Source: Pseudomonas sp. 5P_3.1_Bac2 | GTDB taxonomy: Bacteria; Pseudomonadota; Gammaproteobacteria; Pseudomonadales; Pseudomonadaceae | NCBI RefSeq assembly: GCF_025465995.1 | Contig: NZ_JANLNY010000002.1 | Location: 1 to 64,000, forward strand | Length of the DNA stretch: 64,000 nucleotides | Direction: 5' to 3' | Part shown: one piece after another, positions 18,505 to 27,655 of the stretch | Position numbering within the stretch: position 1 is the stretch's first letter | Layout of the letters: each line of letters begins with the position of its first letter | The notes under the pieces: model-generated | Databases searched by the model: none | Seen by the model: only the letters and a program-made list of their open reading frames with translations | What the model was told of the DNA's origin: nothing | Position numbers and translations under genes: made by a program

Positions 18505-19650
18505 TTACTTACTGGTGCTGACCGGCGGCCGTACGCCAATTTCTGCTTCCAGCTGCATGGGCTTGCTGTCGCGCAGAATGTCGATGCGGATGGTCTCGCC
18601 GGGTTTGGTCCGGGCTACTTGGTTCATCGCACGGCGCCCGTCATCGGCGGGCTGGCCATCGATGCTGAGGATCAGGTCACCGGGCTGCAAGCCGGCCTTT
18701 TGCGCCGGGCCGTTGCGATAAATACCCGCCACCACGATGCCGGGGCGCCCGCTCAAACCGAAGGACTCGGCCAACTCTGGCGTCAGCGGCTGCACCTCAA
18801 TGCCGAGCCAGCCGCGAATCACCTGGCCGTGCTCAATAATCGCCTCCATCACCTCCAGCGCCAACTTGGCCGGAATGGCAAAGCCAATGCCCTGCGAGCC
18901 GCCGGACTTGGAGAAGATCGCGGTGTTGATGCCGACCAGGTTGCCGTAGGCATCCACCAACGCACCACCGGAGTTGCCGGGGTTAATCGCGGCGTCGGTC
19001 TGGATAAAGTCTTCGTAGGTATTAAGGCCCAGCTGGTTGCGGCCGGTGGCGCTGATGATGCCCATGGTCACGGTTTGGCCGACGCCAAAGGGGTTGCCGA
19101 TGGCCAGGCTGACATCGCCGGTGCGCACGTTATCGGACTGACCGACCACCATAAAGGGCAGCTCTTTGAGGTCGATTTTGAGCACCGCCAGATCGGTCTC
19201 GGGATCGCTACCGATCAGCCGGGCGACGGTCTCGCGGCCATCCTTGAGTGCCACGACAATTTGGTCTGCGCCGGCCACCACATGGTTGTTGGTAAGCAGA
19301 TAGCCTTCTGGGCTCATGATCACCGCCGAGCCAAGGCTCGACTCCATACGCCGCTGCTTGGGCAGGTTGTCGCCAAAGAACTTACGGAACTGCGGATCTT
19401 CGAACAGCGGATGGGACGGCTTGCTCACCACCTTGGTGGTGTACAGGTTGGCCACAGCCGGTGAGGCGGTATCCACGGCCTCCGCGTAGGACACCGGGCC
19501 CTGCTGCATGCGGGTATAGAACGAGGACTGGCTTACGTGCACATTCTGTTGGGGCAAGCCGACCCACGTGGGGAAGTACTGCATCAGCAACAGTGCCAAC
19601 AGCACACCGGCTAGCAGGGGCCAACCGAGAAAACGCAGGGCCTTGAACAT
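18505..19650 (-). CDS. algW: AlgW/DegS-type periplasmic serine protease
   Basis: Membrane-anchored protease that cuts the anti-sigma factor MucA on envelope stress, releasing AlgU. It has 381 residues from ATG 19650 (AGGA upstream; a GTG one codon earlier is possible). An N-terminal anchor helix (about 5-24) precedes a trypsin-like domain with catalytic His in TNNHVV, Asp in ETDLAVL and Ser in NPGNSGGAL, followed by a single PDZ domain (about 275-370). One PDZ and an uncleaved anchor separate it from MucD/DegP. It is divergent from the Nif3-like gene. Confidence 0.93.
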   Translation of the reverse strand: MFKALRFLGWPLLAGVLLALLLMQYFPTWVGLPQQNVHVSQSSFYTRMQQGPVSYAEAVDTASPAVANLYTTKVVSKPSHPLFEDPQFRKFFGDNLPKQRRMESSLGSAVIMSPEGYLLTNNHVVAGADQIVVALKDGRETVARLIGSDPETDLAVLKIDLKELPFMVVGQSDNVRTGDVSLAIGNPFGVGQTVTMGIISATGRNQLGLNTYEDFIQTDAAINPGNSGGALVDAYGNLVGINTAIFSKSGGSQGIGFAIPAKLALEVMEAIIEHGQVIRGWLGIEVQPLTPELAESFGLSGRPGIVVAGIYRNGPAQKAGLQPGDLILSIDGQPADDGRRAMNQVARTKPGETIRIDILRDSKPMQLEAEIGVRPPVSTSK

Positions 19651-19761
19651 CACTCAAATCCTAAGGGTTGCGGGGGGCGAGGGCGCCGCTTAAGGTGCGG
19701 CATTATAAAGAAGTGCCTGACATTTAAGCAGCGCTTCGCAACTGTTGATAAAGGAAAGTCT

Positions 19762-20520
19762 ATGGCCATCGCCTTAGCCACTCTGGTCGAAGAGGCCAGT
19801 CGCTATCTCAATGCCGCGCGTATCTCGGATTATTGCCCCAATGGCCTGCAGGTCGAGGGCCGGCCACAGGTGATGCGTATCGTCAGCGGCGTGACCGCCA
19901 GCCAAGAGCTGATCGATGCCGCCGTCGAGGCCGAGGCCGACGTGCTGCTGGTCCATCATGGTTATTTTTGGAAGGGCGAAAACCCCTGCATCACTGGGAT
20001 GAAACAGCGGCGCTTGAAAACCCTGCTGGCTAACGACATCAGTTTGCTGGCGTATCACCTGCCGCTGGATGTGCATCCTGAGGTGGGCAATAACGTGCAG
20101 TTGGCCGCCAAGCTGGGGATCACCGTGGAGGGCCCGTTGGAGGCGGATAATCCGCGCACTGTCGGCTTGCTTGGCTCCTTGCCGGAGGCCATAAGCGCGG
20201 CGGAGTTTGCCCGCCATGTTGGGCAGGTGCTGAATCGCCAGCCGTTGCTGGTCGAAGGTCGCAGCAGTATTCGCCGCATCGGTTGGTGCACCGGTGGCGG
20301 TCAGGGTTATATCGATCAAGCGATTGCCGCAGGGGTGGATTTGTATCTGACCGGCGAGGCCTCCGAGCAGACCTTCCACAGTGCCCGGGAAAACGCCATC
20401 AGCTTTATCGCCGCCGGCCACCACGCCACCGAGCGCTATGGCGTGCAGGCGCTGGGCGATTATCTGGCGCGGCGCTTTGCCATCGAACATATGTTTATCG
20501 ACTGTCCTAACCCGATCTGA
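19762..20520 (+). CDS. Nif3-like dinuclear metal centre protein
   Basis: 252-residue protein of the NIF3/YbgI family, which forms toroidal hexamers with two metal ions per subunit. Metal ligands are recognisable in LLVHHGYFW near residue 64 and in the C-terminal AGHHATERYG. The family has been linked to GTP cyclohydrolase-like activity and stress, but the physiological reaction is unsettled. The start is ATG 19762, with AAAGGAAAG upstream. It lies between algW and cysD, as in other pseudomonads (I recall PA4445). Confidence 0.88.
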   Translation: MAIALATLVEEASRYLNAARISDYCPNGLQVEGRPQVMRIVSGVTASQELIDAAVEAEADVLLVHHGYFWKGENPCITGMKQRRLKTLLANDISLLAYHLPLDVHPEVGNNVQLAAKLGITVEGPLEADNPRTVGLLGSLPEAISAAEFARHVGQVLNRQPLLVEGRSSIRRIGWCTGGGQGYIDQAIAAGVDLYLTGEASEQTFHSARENAISFIAAGHHATERYGVQALGDYLARRFAIEHMFIDCPNPI

Positions 20521-20533
20521 GGGCAGGACACGG

Positions 20534-20583
20534 TTGATTTAGCGGGTCGGCTGACGGGTATAAAGCTAGATCGTTTCGATCTA
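20534..20583 (+). promoter_or_regulatory. Possible cysD promoter with adjoining inverted repeat
   Basis: TTGATT (20534-20539) and TATAAA (20559-20564) resemble -35 and -10 elements with a long 19-bp spacer. Immediately downstream is a perfect inverted repeat, TAGATCG-TTT-CGATCTA (20567-20583), which could be an operator or the first hairpin of the leader. The cysD start is about 98 bp further on, so a leader of about 110 nt is implied. Judged by eye only. Confidence 0.35.
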
Positions 20584-20680
20584 AGCGCTCGCCTGAATAG
20601 AATGAGGGCCTGTGCTAGAGTGCGCCCTCGTCCACGGCCCGCTGGCCCCCCTCAATACCCCCCGTAATCCGTGAGTAGCC

Positions 20681-21598
20681 ATGCTCGACAAATTGACCCA
20701 TCTCAAGCAGCTGGAGGCGGAAAGTATCCACATCATTCGTGAAGTGGCCGCCGAATTTGATAACCCAGTGATGCTCTATTCCATCGGTAAAGACTCCGCT
20801 GTGATGCTGCACCTGGCGCGTAAAGCCTTCTTCCCGGGCAAGCTGCCGTTTCCGGTGATGCACGTGGATACCCGCTGGAAGTTTCAGGAGATGTATAGCT
20901 TCCGCGACAAGATGGTGGCGGAAATGGGCCTGGACCTGATTACCCATATCAACCCGGATGGCATCGCGCAGAACATCAACCCCTTCACCCACGGCAGTGC
21001 CAAGCACACCGATATCATGAAGACCGAAGGGTTGAAGCAGGCGCTGGACAAGTATGGTTTTGACGCGGCCTTTGGCGGCGCGCGCCGCGACGAAGAAAAA
21101 TCCCGGGCCAAAGAGCGGGTCTATTCGTTCCGCGACAGCAACCACCGCTGGGACCCGAAAAACCAGCGTCCAGAGCTGTGGAACATCTATAACGGCAAGG
21201 TCAAAAAGGGCGAGTCGATTCGCGTCTTCCCGCTGTCCAACTGGACCGAGCTGGATATTTGGCAATACATCTACCTGGAGCAAATCCCGATTGTGCCACT
21301 GTACTTCGCCGCTGAGCGCGAAGTGATTGAGCGCAACGGCACGCTGGTGATGATCGACGACGATCGCATCCTCGAGCACTTAAGCGACGAAGAAAAATCC
21401 CGTATTCAGAAGAAAATGGTGCGCTTCCGTACCCTCGGTTGCTACCCACTGACAGGCGCGGTGGAATCCACTGCTGCCACCTTGCCGGAAATCATTCAGG
21501 AGATGCTCCTGACTCGTACTTCCGAGCGCCAGGGCCGCGTCATCGACCACGATGGGGCTGGTTCCATGGAAGAGAAAAAACGTCAGGGGTATTTCTAA
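20681..21598 (+). CDS. cysD: Sulfate adenylyltransferase subunit 2
   Basis: ATP sulfurylase catalytic subunit, which makes adenosine 5'-phosphosulfate from sulfate and ATP in assimilatory sulfate reduction. It has 305 residues, typical length. The PP-loop motif is seen as [10 protein letters not shown] (about 31-40), and the family segment [20 protein letters not shown] near residue 136. It works as a heterodimer with CysN; the fused cysNC gene begins 1 nt after its stop, indicating tight coupling. Confidence 0.96.
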   Translation: MLDKLTHLKQLEAESIHIIREVAAEFDNPVMLYSIGKDSAVMLHLARKAFFPGKLPFPVMHVDTRWKFQEMYSFRDKMVAEMGLDLITHINPDGIAQNINPFTHGSAKHTDIMKTEGLKQALDKYGFDAAFGGARRDEEKSRAKERVYSFRDSNHRWDPKNQRPELWNIYNGKVKKGESIRVFPLSNWTELDIWQYIYLEQIPIVPLYFAAEREVIERNGTLVMIDDDRILEHLSDEEKSRIQKKMVRFRTLGCYPLTGAVESTAATLPEIIQEMLLTRTSERQGRVIDHDGAGSMEEKKRQGYF

Positions 21599-21599
21599 T

Positions 21600-23498
21600 A
21601 TGTCGCACCAATCCGAACTGATCAGCGAGGACATCCTCGCCTACTTGGCCCAGCACGAGCGTAAAGAGCTGCTGCGCTTCCTCACCTGTGGCAACGTCGA
21701 CGACGGCAAAAGCACCCTGATCGGCCGCCTGCTGCACGACTCCAAGATGATCTACGAAGACCATCTGGAAGCCATCAGCCGCGACTCGAAAAAAGTCGGC
21801 ACCACCGGTGATGACATCGACCTGGCCCTGCTGGTCGATGGCCTGCAAGCCGAGCGCGAGCAAGGCATCACCATCGACGTGGCGTACCGCTATTTCAGCA
21901 CCGCCAAGCGCAAATTCATCATCGCCGACACCCCCGGCCATGAGCAGTACACCCGCAACATGGCCACCGGCGCCTCGACCTGTGACCTGGCGATTATCCT
22001 GATCGACGCCCGTTACGGCGTGCAGACCCAGACCAAACGCCACAGCTTTATCGCCAGCCTGCTGGGGATCAAACACATCGTCGTGGCCATCAACAAGATG
22101 GACCTCAAGGGGTTTGATCAGGGCGTGTTCGAGCAGATTAAAGCCGACTACCTGAAGTTCGCTGAAGGCATCGCGCTTAAGCCGACCTCGTTGTACTTCG
22201 TGCCGATGTCGGCGCTTAAGGGCGACAACGTGGTCAACAAGAGCGAGCAGTCGCCGTGGTACGACGGCCAGTCGCTGATGGAAATTCTTGAAACCGTGGA
22301 AGTGGCGGGCGACCGTAACTTCACTGACCTGCGCTTCCCGGTGCAGTACGTTAACCGGCCTAACCTGAACTTCCGTGGCTTCGCCGGCACCCTGGCCAGC
22401 GGCATCGTGCGCAAGGGCGATGACATCATCGCGCTGCCATCGGGCAAGGGCAGCAAGGTTAAATCCATCGTCACCTACGAAGGTGAGCTGGAGCAGGCCG
22501 GCCCAGGCCAAGCCATCACCATCACCCTGGAAGATGAAATCGACGTCTCCCGTGGCGACATGCTGGTGCACGCCGAGAACCGCCCACAGGTGGTCGACAG
22601 CTTCGACGCCATGCTCGTGTGGATGGCCGAAGAGCCGATGCTGCCGGGTAAGAAATATGACTTCAAACGCGCCACCAGCTACGTGCCGGGTTCGGTTGCC
22701 TCGATCGCCCACCGCGTCGACGTCAACACCCTGGAGCAAGGCCCGGCGAGCAGCCTGCAACTGAACGAAATCGGCAAGGTCCGCGTGGCCCTGGATGCAC
22801 CGATTGCATTGGACGGCTACGAATACAACCGCACCACCGGCGCTTTTATCATCATCGACCGCCTCACCAACGGCACCGTCGGCGCCGGCATGATCATCGC
22901 CGACCCACAAGCCGGCAGCGGTGGCGTGCAGCACGGCGCTTCGGCCCATGTCAGCACCGAAGAGCGCGCCCAGCGCTTTGGCCAGCAACCGGCCACGGTG
23001 TTGTTCAGCGGCCTCTCGGGCGCAGGTAAGAGCACTTTGGCCTACGCGGTGGAGCGCAAGCTGTTTGATGCCGGTCGTGCGGTGTATGTGCTGGATGGGC
23101 AGAACCTGCGCCACGACCTCAACAAAGGTCTGCCGCAGGATCGCGCCGGGCGCACCGAGAACTGGCGGCGTGCCGCTCATGTGGCGCGGCAGTTCAACGA
23201 GGCTGGGATGATCACCCTGGCCGCGTTTGTCGCCCCGGATGCGGAAGGCCGCGAGCAAGCCAAGACCCTGATCGGCACCGAACGCCTGATCACCGTGTAC
23301 GTGCAGGCTTCCCCGCAAGTCTGTGCCGAACGTGATCCGCAAGGCCTGTACGCGGCCGGTGGCGACAACATCCCGGGCGAGTCCTTCCCCTACGATGTGC
23401 CGCTCAATGCCGATCTGGTGATCGACACCCAAGCGCTCTCGGTCGAAGAAGGCGTCAAGCAAGTGCTGGCCCTGCTGCGCGAACGCGGCGCGATCTAA
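21600..23498 (+). CDS. cysNC: Bifunctional sulfate adenylyltransferase subunit 1 / APS kinase
   Basis: Fusion of CysN, the GTPase that drives CysD, and CysC, the kinase that phosphorylates APS to PAPS. It has 632 residues from ATG 21600, one nucleotide after the cysD stop; an in-frame ATG at 21552 lies inside cysD and is rejected. GTPase motifs are G1 GNVDDGKST (31-39), [12 protein letters not shown] and NKMDLKG, followed by EF-Tu-like beta-barrels. The APS kinase P-loop GLSGAGKST lies near residue 470, followed by [13 protein letters not shown]. The CysN-CysC fusion is normal for Pseudomonas. A strong terminator follows. Confidence 0.96.
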   Translation: MSHQSELISEDILAYLAQHERKELLRFLTCGNVDDGKSTLIGRLLHDSKMIYEDHLEAISRDSKKVGTTGDDIDLALLVDGLQAEREQGITIDVAYRYFSTAKRKFIIADTPGHEQYTRNMATGASTCDLAIILIDARYGVQTQTKRHSFIASLLGIKHIVVAINKMDLKGFDQGVFEQIKADYLKFAEGIALKPTSLYFVPMSALKGDNVVNKSEQSPWYDGQSLMEILETVEVAGDRNFTDLRFPVQYVNRPNLNFRGFAGTLASGIVRKGDDIIALPSGKGSKVKSIVTYEGELEQAGPGQAITITLEDEIDVSRGDMLVHAENRPQVVDSFDAMLVWMAEEPMLPGKKYDFKRATSYVPGSVASIAHRVDVNTLEQGPASSLQLNEIGKVRVALDAPIALDGYEYNRTTGAFIIIDRLTNGTVGAGMIIADPQAGSGGVQHGASAHVSTEERAQRFGQQPATVLFSGLSGAGKSTLAYAVERKLFDAGRAVYVLDGQNLRHDLNKGLPQDRAGRTENWRRAAHVARQFNEAGMITLAAFVAPDAEGREQAKTLIGTERLITVYVQASPQVCAERDPQGLYAAGGDNIPGESFPYDVPLNADLVIDTQALSVEEGVKQVLALLRERGAI

Positions 23499-23522
23499 CC
23501 CATCGCTCTAGCGCACAAGCCC

Positions 23523-23552
23523 AAAGCCCCGCTCAAGTAGCGGGGCTTTTTA
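23523..23552 (+). terminator. Intrinsic terminator of cysD-cysNC
   Basis: AAAGCCCCGCT (23523-23533) pairs with AGCGGGGCTTT (23539-23549) across a 5-nt loop and ends in a T-run, 25 bp after the cysNC stop. Confidence 0.9.
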
Positions 23553-23639
23553 TTGGTTAAAAGTAGGGGGGGATGACGCTTCCCCCATCCACCTTGACGC
23601 CCCCAGGCTCGGCGATAGCTTGAGGTGGCGACTGCGTAG

Positions 23640-24136
23640 CGTTGCTGGTAATCAGGTGCGCTGCTTGGTGCGTTACGCCGCTGCGCGGCTAACGCACCCT
23701 ACGGGGCTGCGCAGGGCGGGTAGGGTGCAATCGCCGCACAGGCGCTTGCACCGCGAGCAGCCGCCACGCGGCGATGGTGAAGTGCTGCTGGTAATCAGGT
23801 GCGCTGCTTGGTGCGTTACGCCGCTGCGCGGCTAACGCACCCTACGGGGCTGCGCAGGGCGGGTAGGGTGCAATCGCCGCATAGGCGCTTGCACCGCGAG
23901 CAGCCGCCACGCAGCGATGGTGAGGTGCTGCTGGTGATCAGGTGCGCTGCTTGGTGCGTTACGCCGCTGCGCGGCTAACACACCCTACGGGGCTGCGCAG
24001 GACGGGTAGGGTGCAATCGCCGCACAGGCGCTTGCACCGCGAGCAGCCGCCACGCTGCGATGGTGAATCGCTGCTGGTGATCAGGTTCCGCTGCTTGGTG
24101 CGTTACGCCGCTGCGCGGCTAACGCACCCTACGGGA
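23640..24136. repeat. Tandem array A: 143-bp compound-palindrome repeat, about 3.5 copies
   Basis: The same sequence recurs with an exact 143-bp period; the shared word ATCAGG begins at 23651, 23794, 23937 and 24080. Each full unit holds two palindromes. A1 (for example 23667-23698) has arms GGTGCGTTA/TAACGCACC and an inner GCCGC/GCGGC stem. A2 (for example 23724-23752) has arms GGTGCAA/TTGCACC and inner CGCC/GGCG. They face each other through CACCCTAC and GTAGGGTG ends. The fourth copy stops after A1. Copies differ by only a few substitutions (for example TAACACACC in copy 3), implying recent amplification or homogenisation. Short open frames here are repeat translations, not genes. This explains the gene-free gap between cysNC and zapG. 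Confidence 0.9.
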
Positions 24137-24154
24137 TGCACCACACATATAAAC

Positions 24155-24186
24155 AACAAACCCCGCATCAGCGGGGTTTGTTTTAT
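24155..24186. terminator. Bidirectional terminator between array A and zapG
   Basis: AACAAACCCCGC (24155-24166) pairs with GCGGGGTTTGTT (24171-24182) over an ATCA loop. T-runs occur on the plus side and A-rich sequence on the minus side, so it can stop zapG transcripts on the minus strand and anything entering from the array. Confidence 0.85.
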
Positions 24187-24199
24187 GCAGCAGGGGCGC

Positions 24200-24649
24200 T
24201 TACAGCGGTGCTTGGGGCTTTTTCAGGCCGTAGCTTTCGTCGAGCATGCCCGGTACGTCGTCGCTTTTCGGGGCGTAGTCCTTGGGCGTTTCGTAGCTGC
24301 GCGGCGGGGTTAAGCGCTCGCGCTTGTCGCTGCTTTCTTCGGTGTGCAGGGCGGCCAGCAGGCGCTGTCGAGTCAATTCGTCGAGAGCCAGACGGTTGGC
24401 GCCATCGGCTAAGTGATCTTGTACGTCTTGGTAAGTCTGGGTGAGTTTTTTCACCATGCCTGCGGTGGTGTTGAAGTGGCTGACCACTTCGCTCTGGTAA
24501 GCGTCAAAGCGTTCCTGCATCTCGTCCAACTGACGCTGAGTGCGGTTGGGCGCGGCATTCGGGGCGAAGCGGGCAATCAGAAAACCAATAGCAATACCCG
24601 CAACCAAAGTAATGGCGGGGAACAACCAGGCGGTGAGCGTGTGATCCAC
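24200..24649 (-). CDS. zapG: ZapG/YhcB family cell-division membrane protein (DUF1043)
   Basis: 149-residue inner-membrane protein of the YhcB/ZapG family, which links cell division and envelope synthesis. One N-terminal helix (about 8-27, WLFPAITLVAGIAIGFLIA) is followed by a cytoplasmic coiled coil (about 35-95) and a charged, Pro-rich tail. The start is GTG at 24649, with AGGAAGGA just upstream. Family members sit in this position, beside cysNC and trpS, in pseudomonads (I recall PA4441). Confidence 0.85.
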   Translation of the reverse strand: MDHTLTAWLFPAITLVAGIAIGFLIARFAPNAAPNRTQRQLDEMQERFDAYQSEVVSHFNTTAGMVKKLTQTYQDVQDHLADGANRLALDELTRQRLLAALHTEESSDKRERLTPPRSYETPKDYAPKSDDVPGMLDESYGLKKPQAPL

Positions 24650-24789
24650 GAGTCCTTCCTCTCTAAACGGCTTTGCTTTACGTTAACGGCTGGAACCTGC
24701 GCTGTATACCGTAAAACACTACCAAGATGTTTGCCGCGCAGGCTGTCTGCTAGACGAGTCGACCTAATGCTAGGTCACGGAGTTTACTG

Positions 24790-25419
24790 TTGCTCACCCG
24801 CGAAACCCCTATAACCATCGCCGGCCCGGTCGGTGATTTGGAAGCCTTATGGCTGGATACCCCTGATGCCAAAGGCGTGGCGTTGATCTGTCACCCTAAC
24901 CCGGTACATGGCGGCACCATGCTTAATAAAGTGATCTCGACTTTGCAGCGCACCGCCCGCGACTGTGGTTTGGCTACGTTACGTTTTAATTATCGCGGCG
25001 TCGGCGCCAGTGCCGGCAGCTCGGATATGACCAGCGGTGAAGTCGACGACGCTCAAGCCGCTGCGGCTTGGCTGCAAGAGCGTTACCCACAACTGCCGAT
25101 TACCTTGCTGGGTTTCTCCTTCGGCGGCTTCGTCGCCGCGGCCCTAGGTGGCCGTTTAGAAGCCCAAGGCCTGACGTTGACTAAGCTGTTTATGGTCGCC
25201 CCTGCCGTGCACCGCTTAACCGCCGAGTTGCCGCCTGCGGCCAACTGTCCGTTGGTGGTGATCCAGCCAGAAACCGATGAAGTGATCGACCCACAGACCG
25301 TCTACCAATGGTCGGCCACATTGGGACGTGCCCATGAGTTGCTGAAAGTGGCAGAATGCGGGCACTTTTTTCACGGCAAGCTGACCGATCTCAAGGATTT
25401 GCTGTTGCCGCGTCTCTGA
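24790..25419 (+). CDS. Alpha/beta hydrolase
   Basis: 209-residue cytoplasmic alpha/beta-hydrolase of the dienelactone-hydrolase-like group (COG2945 type). The oxyanion segment CHPNPVHGGTMLNKV follows strand 3, the nucleophile elbow is GFSFGGFV (Ser near residue 116), and the catalytic His is in AECGHFFHGKL near the C-terminus. The start is TTG at 24790, with GGAG 7 nt before; no ATG lies near the conserved N-terminus. Substrate unknown. It is followed by trpS 60 bp downstream, probably in one transcript. Confidence 0.83.
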   Translation: MLTRETPITIAGPVGDLEALWLDTPDAKGVALICHPNPVHGGTMLNKVISTLQRTARDCGLATLRFNYRGVGASAGSSDMTSGEVDDAQAAAAWLQERYPQLPITLLGFSFGGFVAAALGGRLEAQGLTLTKLFMVAPAVHRLTAELPPAANCPLVVIQPETDEVIDPQTVYQWSATLGRAHELLKVAECGHFFHGKLTDLKDLLLPRL

Positions 25420-25479
25420 CCTTGCCGCTGCCCGGCGCTCGCCTGGCAGCAGGCCATCCTAAGTAAAGTGAAGCTGAAC

Positions 25480-26826
25480 ATGACCACGCGTATTCTTACC
25501 GGCATCACCACCACCGGCACCCCGCACCTGGGCAACTATGCCGGGGCCATCCGTCCGGCGATTGTCGCCAGCCGCGCCGCAGATGCCGACTCGTTCTATT
25601 TCCTCGCCGATTACCACGCGCTGATCAAGTGCGATGATCCGGCGCGCATTCAGCGCTCGCGTCTGGAAATCGCCGCCACTTGGCTGGCGCTGGGCTTGGA
25701 TGTGGATAAAGCCACTTTCTATCGCCAGTCGGATATCCCGGAAATCCCAGAGCTGTGCTGGTTGCTCACCTGCGTGGCCGGCAAGGGCCTGCTCAACCGC
25801 GCCCACGCCTACAAAGCCTCGGTGGATAAGAACGTGGAGCAGGGCGAGGACCCGGACGCTGGCGTGACCATGGGCCTGTTCAGCTACCCGGTGCTGATGG
25901 CCGCGGACATCCTGATGTTTAACGCGCACAAGGTGCCGGTCGGGCGCGACCAGATCCAACATGTCGAGATGGCCCGTGACATTGGTCAGCGCTTTAACCA
26001 CCTGTTCGGCAACGGCAAAGAGCTGTTCACCTTGCCTGAAGTGGTGATCGAAGAAGACGTCGCCACCTTGCCCGGCCTCGATGGTCGCAAGATGAGTAAG
26101 AGCTACGACAACACCATCCCGCTGTTTGGCACAGCTAAGCAGCTAAAGGACGCCGTGGCGCGCATCGTCACCGACTCCAAGCTGCCCGGCGAAGCGAAAG
26201 ACCCGGATAACTCGCACTTGTTTACCCTCTATCAGGCTTTCTCTGCCCCTGCACAACAGGCCGCGTTCCGTGCTGAGCTGATCGACGGTTTGGGTTGGGG
26301 CGAGGCCAAGCAGCGTTTGTTCCAACTGCTCGACGACGAACTGAGCGAAGCGCGCGAGCGTTACAACGGGCTGATCAACAAACCGTCGGATCTGGAAGAT
26401 ATCCTCCTCACCGGCGCCGCCAAAGCCCGCAAAATCGCCACACCGTTCTTGGGTGAACTGCGCGAAGCTGTGGGTCTGCGCTCGTTCCGCAGTGACGCCG
26501 TGGTGGCCTCCGGTGAAAAGAAAAAGGCCAGCAAGGCGGCACGCTTTGTCAGCTTCCGCGATGACGACGGCAGCTTCCGTTTCCGTTTGCTGGACGCGGC
26601 AGGCGAGCAACTGCTGTTGTCCAAGTCCTTCGCTGATGGCAAAGCGGCCGGCCAGGTGAACAAGCGCCTGCAAAGCGGCGAAGCGCTGGATGTGCGCGAA
26701 CAGGACGGCGGCTTTGCCGTGTGGCTGGACGACGAGGCCGTGGCCCAGAGCCCGGCTTTCAGTGATGCAGCCAGCCTTAACGCCGCCATTGAACGCCTAC
26801 GCCAAGCCCTCGCCCCGCAAGAATAA
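25480..26826 (+). CDS. trpS: Tryptophanyl-tRNA synthetase
   Basis: Class I aminoacyl-tRNA synthetase that charges tRNA-Trp. It has 448 residues from ATG 25480 ([13 protein letters not shown]); a GTG four codons earlier is possible but adds no conserved residues. The HIGH-like motif is PHLGN (15-19) and KMSKS is present at about 205 ([10 protein letters not shown]). It is longer than the compact (about 330-residue) TrpRS. The C-terminal extension (about 340-448) contains a degenerate duplicated domain ([19 protein letters not shown]), as in the long Pseudomonas form. Confidence 0.95.
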   Translation: MTTRILTGITTTGTPHLGNYAGAIRPAIVASRAADADSFYFLADYHALIKCDDPARIQRSRLEIAATWLALGLDVDKATFYRQSDIPEIPELCWLLTCVAGKGLLNRAHAYKASVDKNVEQGEDPDAGVTMGLFSYPVLMAADILMFNAHKVPVGRDQIQHVEMARDIGQRFNHLFGNGKELFTLPEVVIEEDVATLPGLDGRKMSKSYDNTIPLFGTAKQLKDAVARIVTDSKLPGEAKDPDNSHLFTLYQAFSAPAQQAAFRAELIDGLGWGEAKQRLFQLLDDELSEARERYNGLINKPSDLEDILLTGAAKARKIATPFLGELREAVGLRSFRSDAVVASGEKKKASKAARFVSFRDDDGSFRFRLLDAAGEQLLLSKSFADGKAAGQVNKRLQSGEALDVREQDGGFAVWLDDEAVAQSPAFSDAASLNAAIERLRQALAPQE

Positions 26827-26834
26827 GCCGGGTC

Positions 26835-27374
26835 GGTGGATAACGACCGCGCAGCGGTCTTGTCCACCACCGTAGTCGGTGCCTATGTGTGGGCTGCTTG
26901 TGCCCTTGGTTCTTGCGGCACCTATGGTGGATGGTTAAAGCGTCATCCACCCTAGGTTCGTGCCGCGCTGGGTAGGGTGGATAACGACCGCGTAGCGGTC
27001 TTGTCCACCACCGTAGCCGGTGCCTATGTGTGGGGTGCTTGTGCCCTTGGTTCTTGCGCGGCCCATGGTGGATGGATAAAGCGTCATCCACCCTACGTGC
27101 TGTGTTGGGTAGGGTGGATAACGACCGCGCAGCGGTCTTGTCCACCACCGTAGTCGGTGCCTATGTGTGGGCCGCCTGTGCCCTTGGTTCTTGCGCGGCC
27201 CGTGGTGGATGGATAAAGCGTCATCCACCCTACGTCGTGCCGTGTTGGGTAGGGTGGATAACGACCGCGCAGCGGTCTTGTCCACCGCCTTAGTCGGTGC
27301 CTATGTGTGGGCTGCTTGTTTCCTTGGTTCTTGCGCGGCCCATGGTGGATGGGTAAAGCGTCATCCACCCTACA
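26835..27374. repeat. Tandem array B: about 140-bp compound-palindrome repeat, four copies
   Basis: Four units start at about 26835, 26976, 27113 and 27253 (periods 141, 137 and 140). Each carries two palindromes. B1 has arms GGTGGATAA/TTGTCCACC around GACCGC-GCA-GCGGTC. B2 (for example 26926-26951) has arms GGTGGATG/CATCCACC around a loop of 10 nt. Units are joined through CACCCTAC...GTAGGGTG, the same end modules as in array A, although the internal sequences differ. Period variation is due to small indels in the spacer after B2. It fills the gap from trpS towards zapE; long open frames across it are translations of the repeat. Confidence 0.9.
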
Positions 27375-27383
27375 TGGGCGACG

Positions 27384-27416
27384 GTAGGGTGCCATCGCCG
27401 CACGGGCGCTTGCACC
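27384..27416. repeat. Solitary A2-type palindrome fused to the end of array B
   Basis: GTAGGGTGCCATCGCCGCAC and the following GGGCGCTTGCACC closely match the A2 palindrome of the 143-bp array 3.4 kb away. Here it follows the last B2 element in the position where a B1 element would be expected, so it is a mosaic junction between the two repeat families. Confidence 0.75.
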
Positions 27417-27511
27417 GCATGACTCGCATCTGCCTGCCATCACTCATGCTGGCGTGGTTTCAGCAAGTGCATGATTTTGGTGCAAAACCCTCTTTATGTT
27501 GGGGTTAAGTC

Positions 27512-27547
27512 TGGCGATAAACGGCGCGGCTGATGCGCCTGTCGCCA
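27512..27547 (+). other. Hairpin in the leader region of zapE
   Basis: TGGCGA (27512-27517) pairs with TCGCCA (27542-27547), enclosing an inner GGCGC/GCGCC stem (27523-27527 with 27535-27539). It is followed by AAAACC rather than a T-run, so it is not a good terminator. It lies about 110 bp before the zapE start in otherwise featureless sequence (27417-27655). It may be a structured leader or an old repeat. Confidence 0.35.
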
Positions 27548-27655
27548 AAACCTCGTTAACACCCAGAATATTCGTCGCTCGGCATGGGGCTTGGATTGCC
27601 AAGAGGCGGGGGCATCGTTACAGTTACGCCCCGTTTTTTGCCCGGCATACCCGTG

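Noticed and set aside
21540-23462. A 640-codon open frame antisense to cysNC
   Set aside because: It mirrors the well-supported cysNC gene, is rich in His, Val and Gly typical of high-GC antisense frames, has no ribosome site and matches no family.
23620-24313. Plus-strand open frames with repeated MRCLVRYAAARLTHPTGLRR-like sequence
   Set aside because: Translation of the 143-bp array A; not protein-level repeats.
23640-27416. CRISPR array as an explanation of the tandem repeats
   Set aside because: The repeat units are 137-143 bp with no unique spacers between short direct repeats, and no cas genes are present.
26777-27443. Several overlapping minus-strand open frames with repeated RWWTRPLRGRYPP-like peptides
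   Set aside because: They are translations of the array B palindromes in different frames. No ribosome site or codon-usage support; the repetition is at DNA level.
27450-27464. Sigma-54 promoter-like sequence TGGCGTGGTTTCAGC upstream of zapE
   Set aside because: The GG and GC dinucleotides are correctly spaced, but the -12 element is poor (CAGC rather than TTGC), and zapE is not expected to be sigma-54 dependent.
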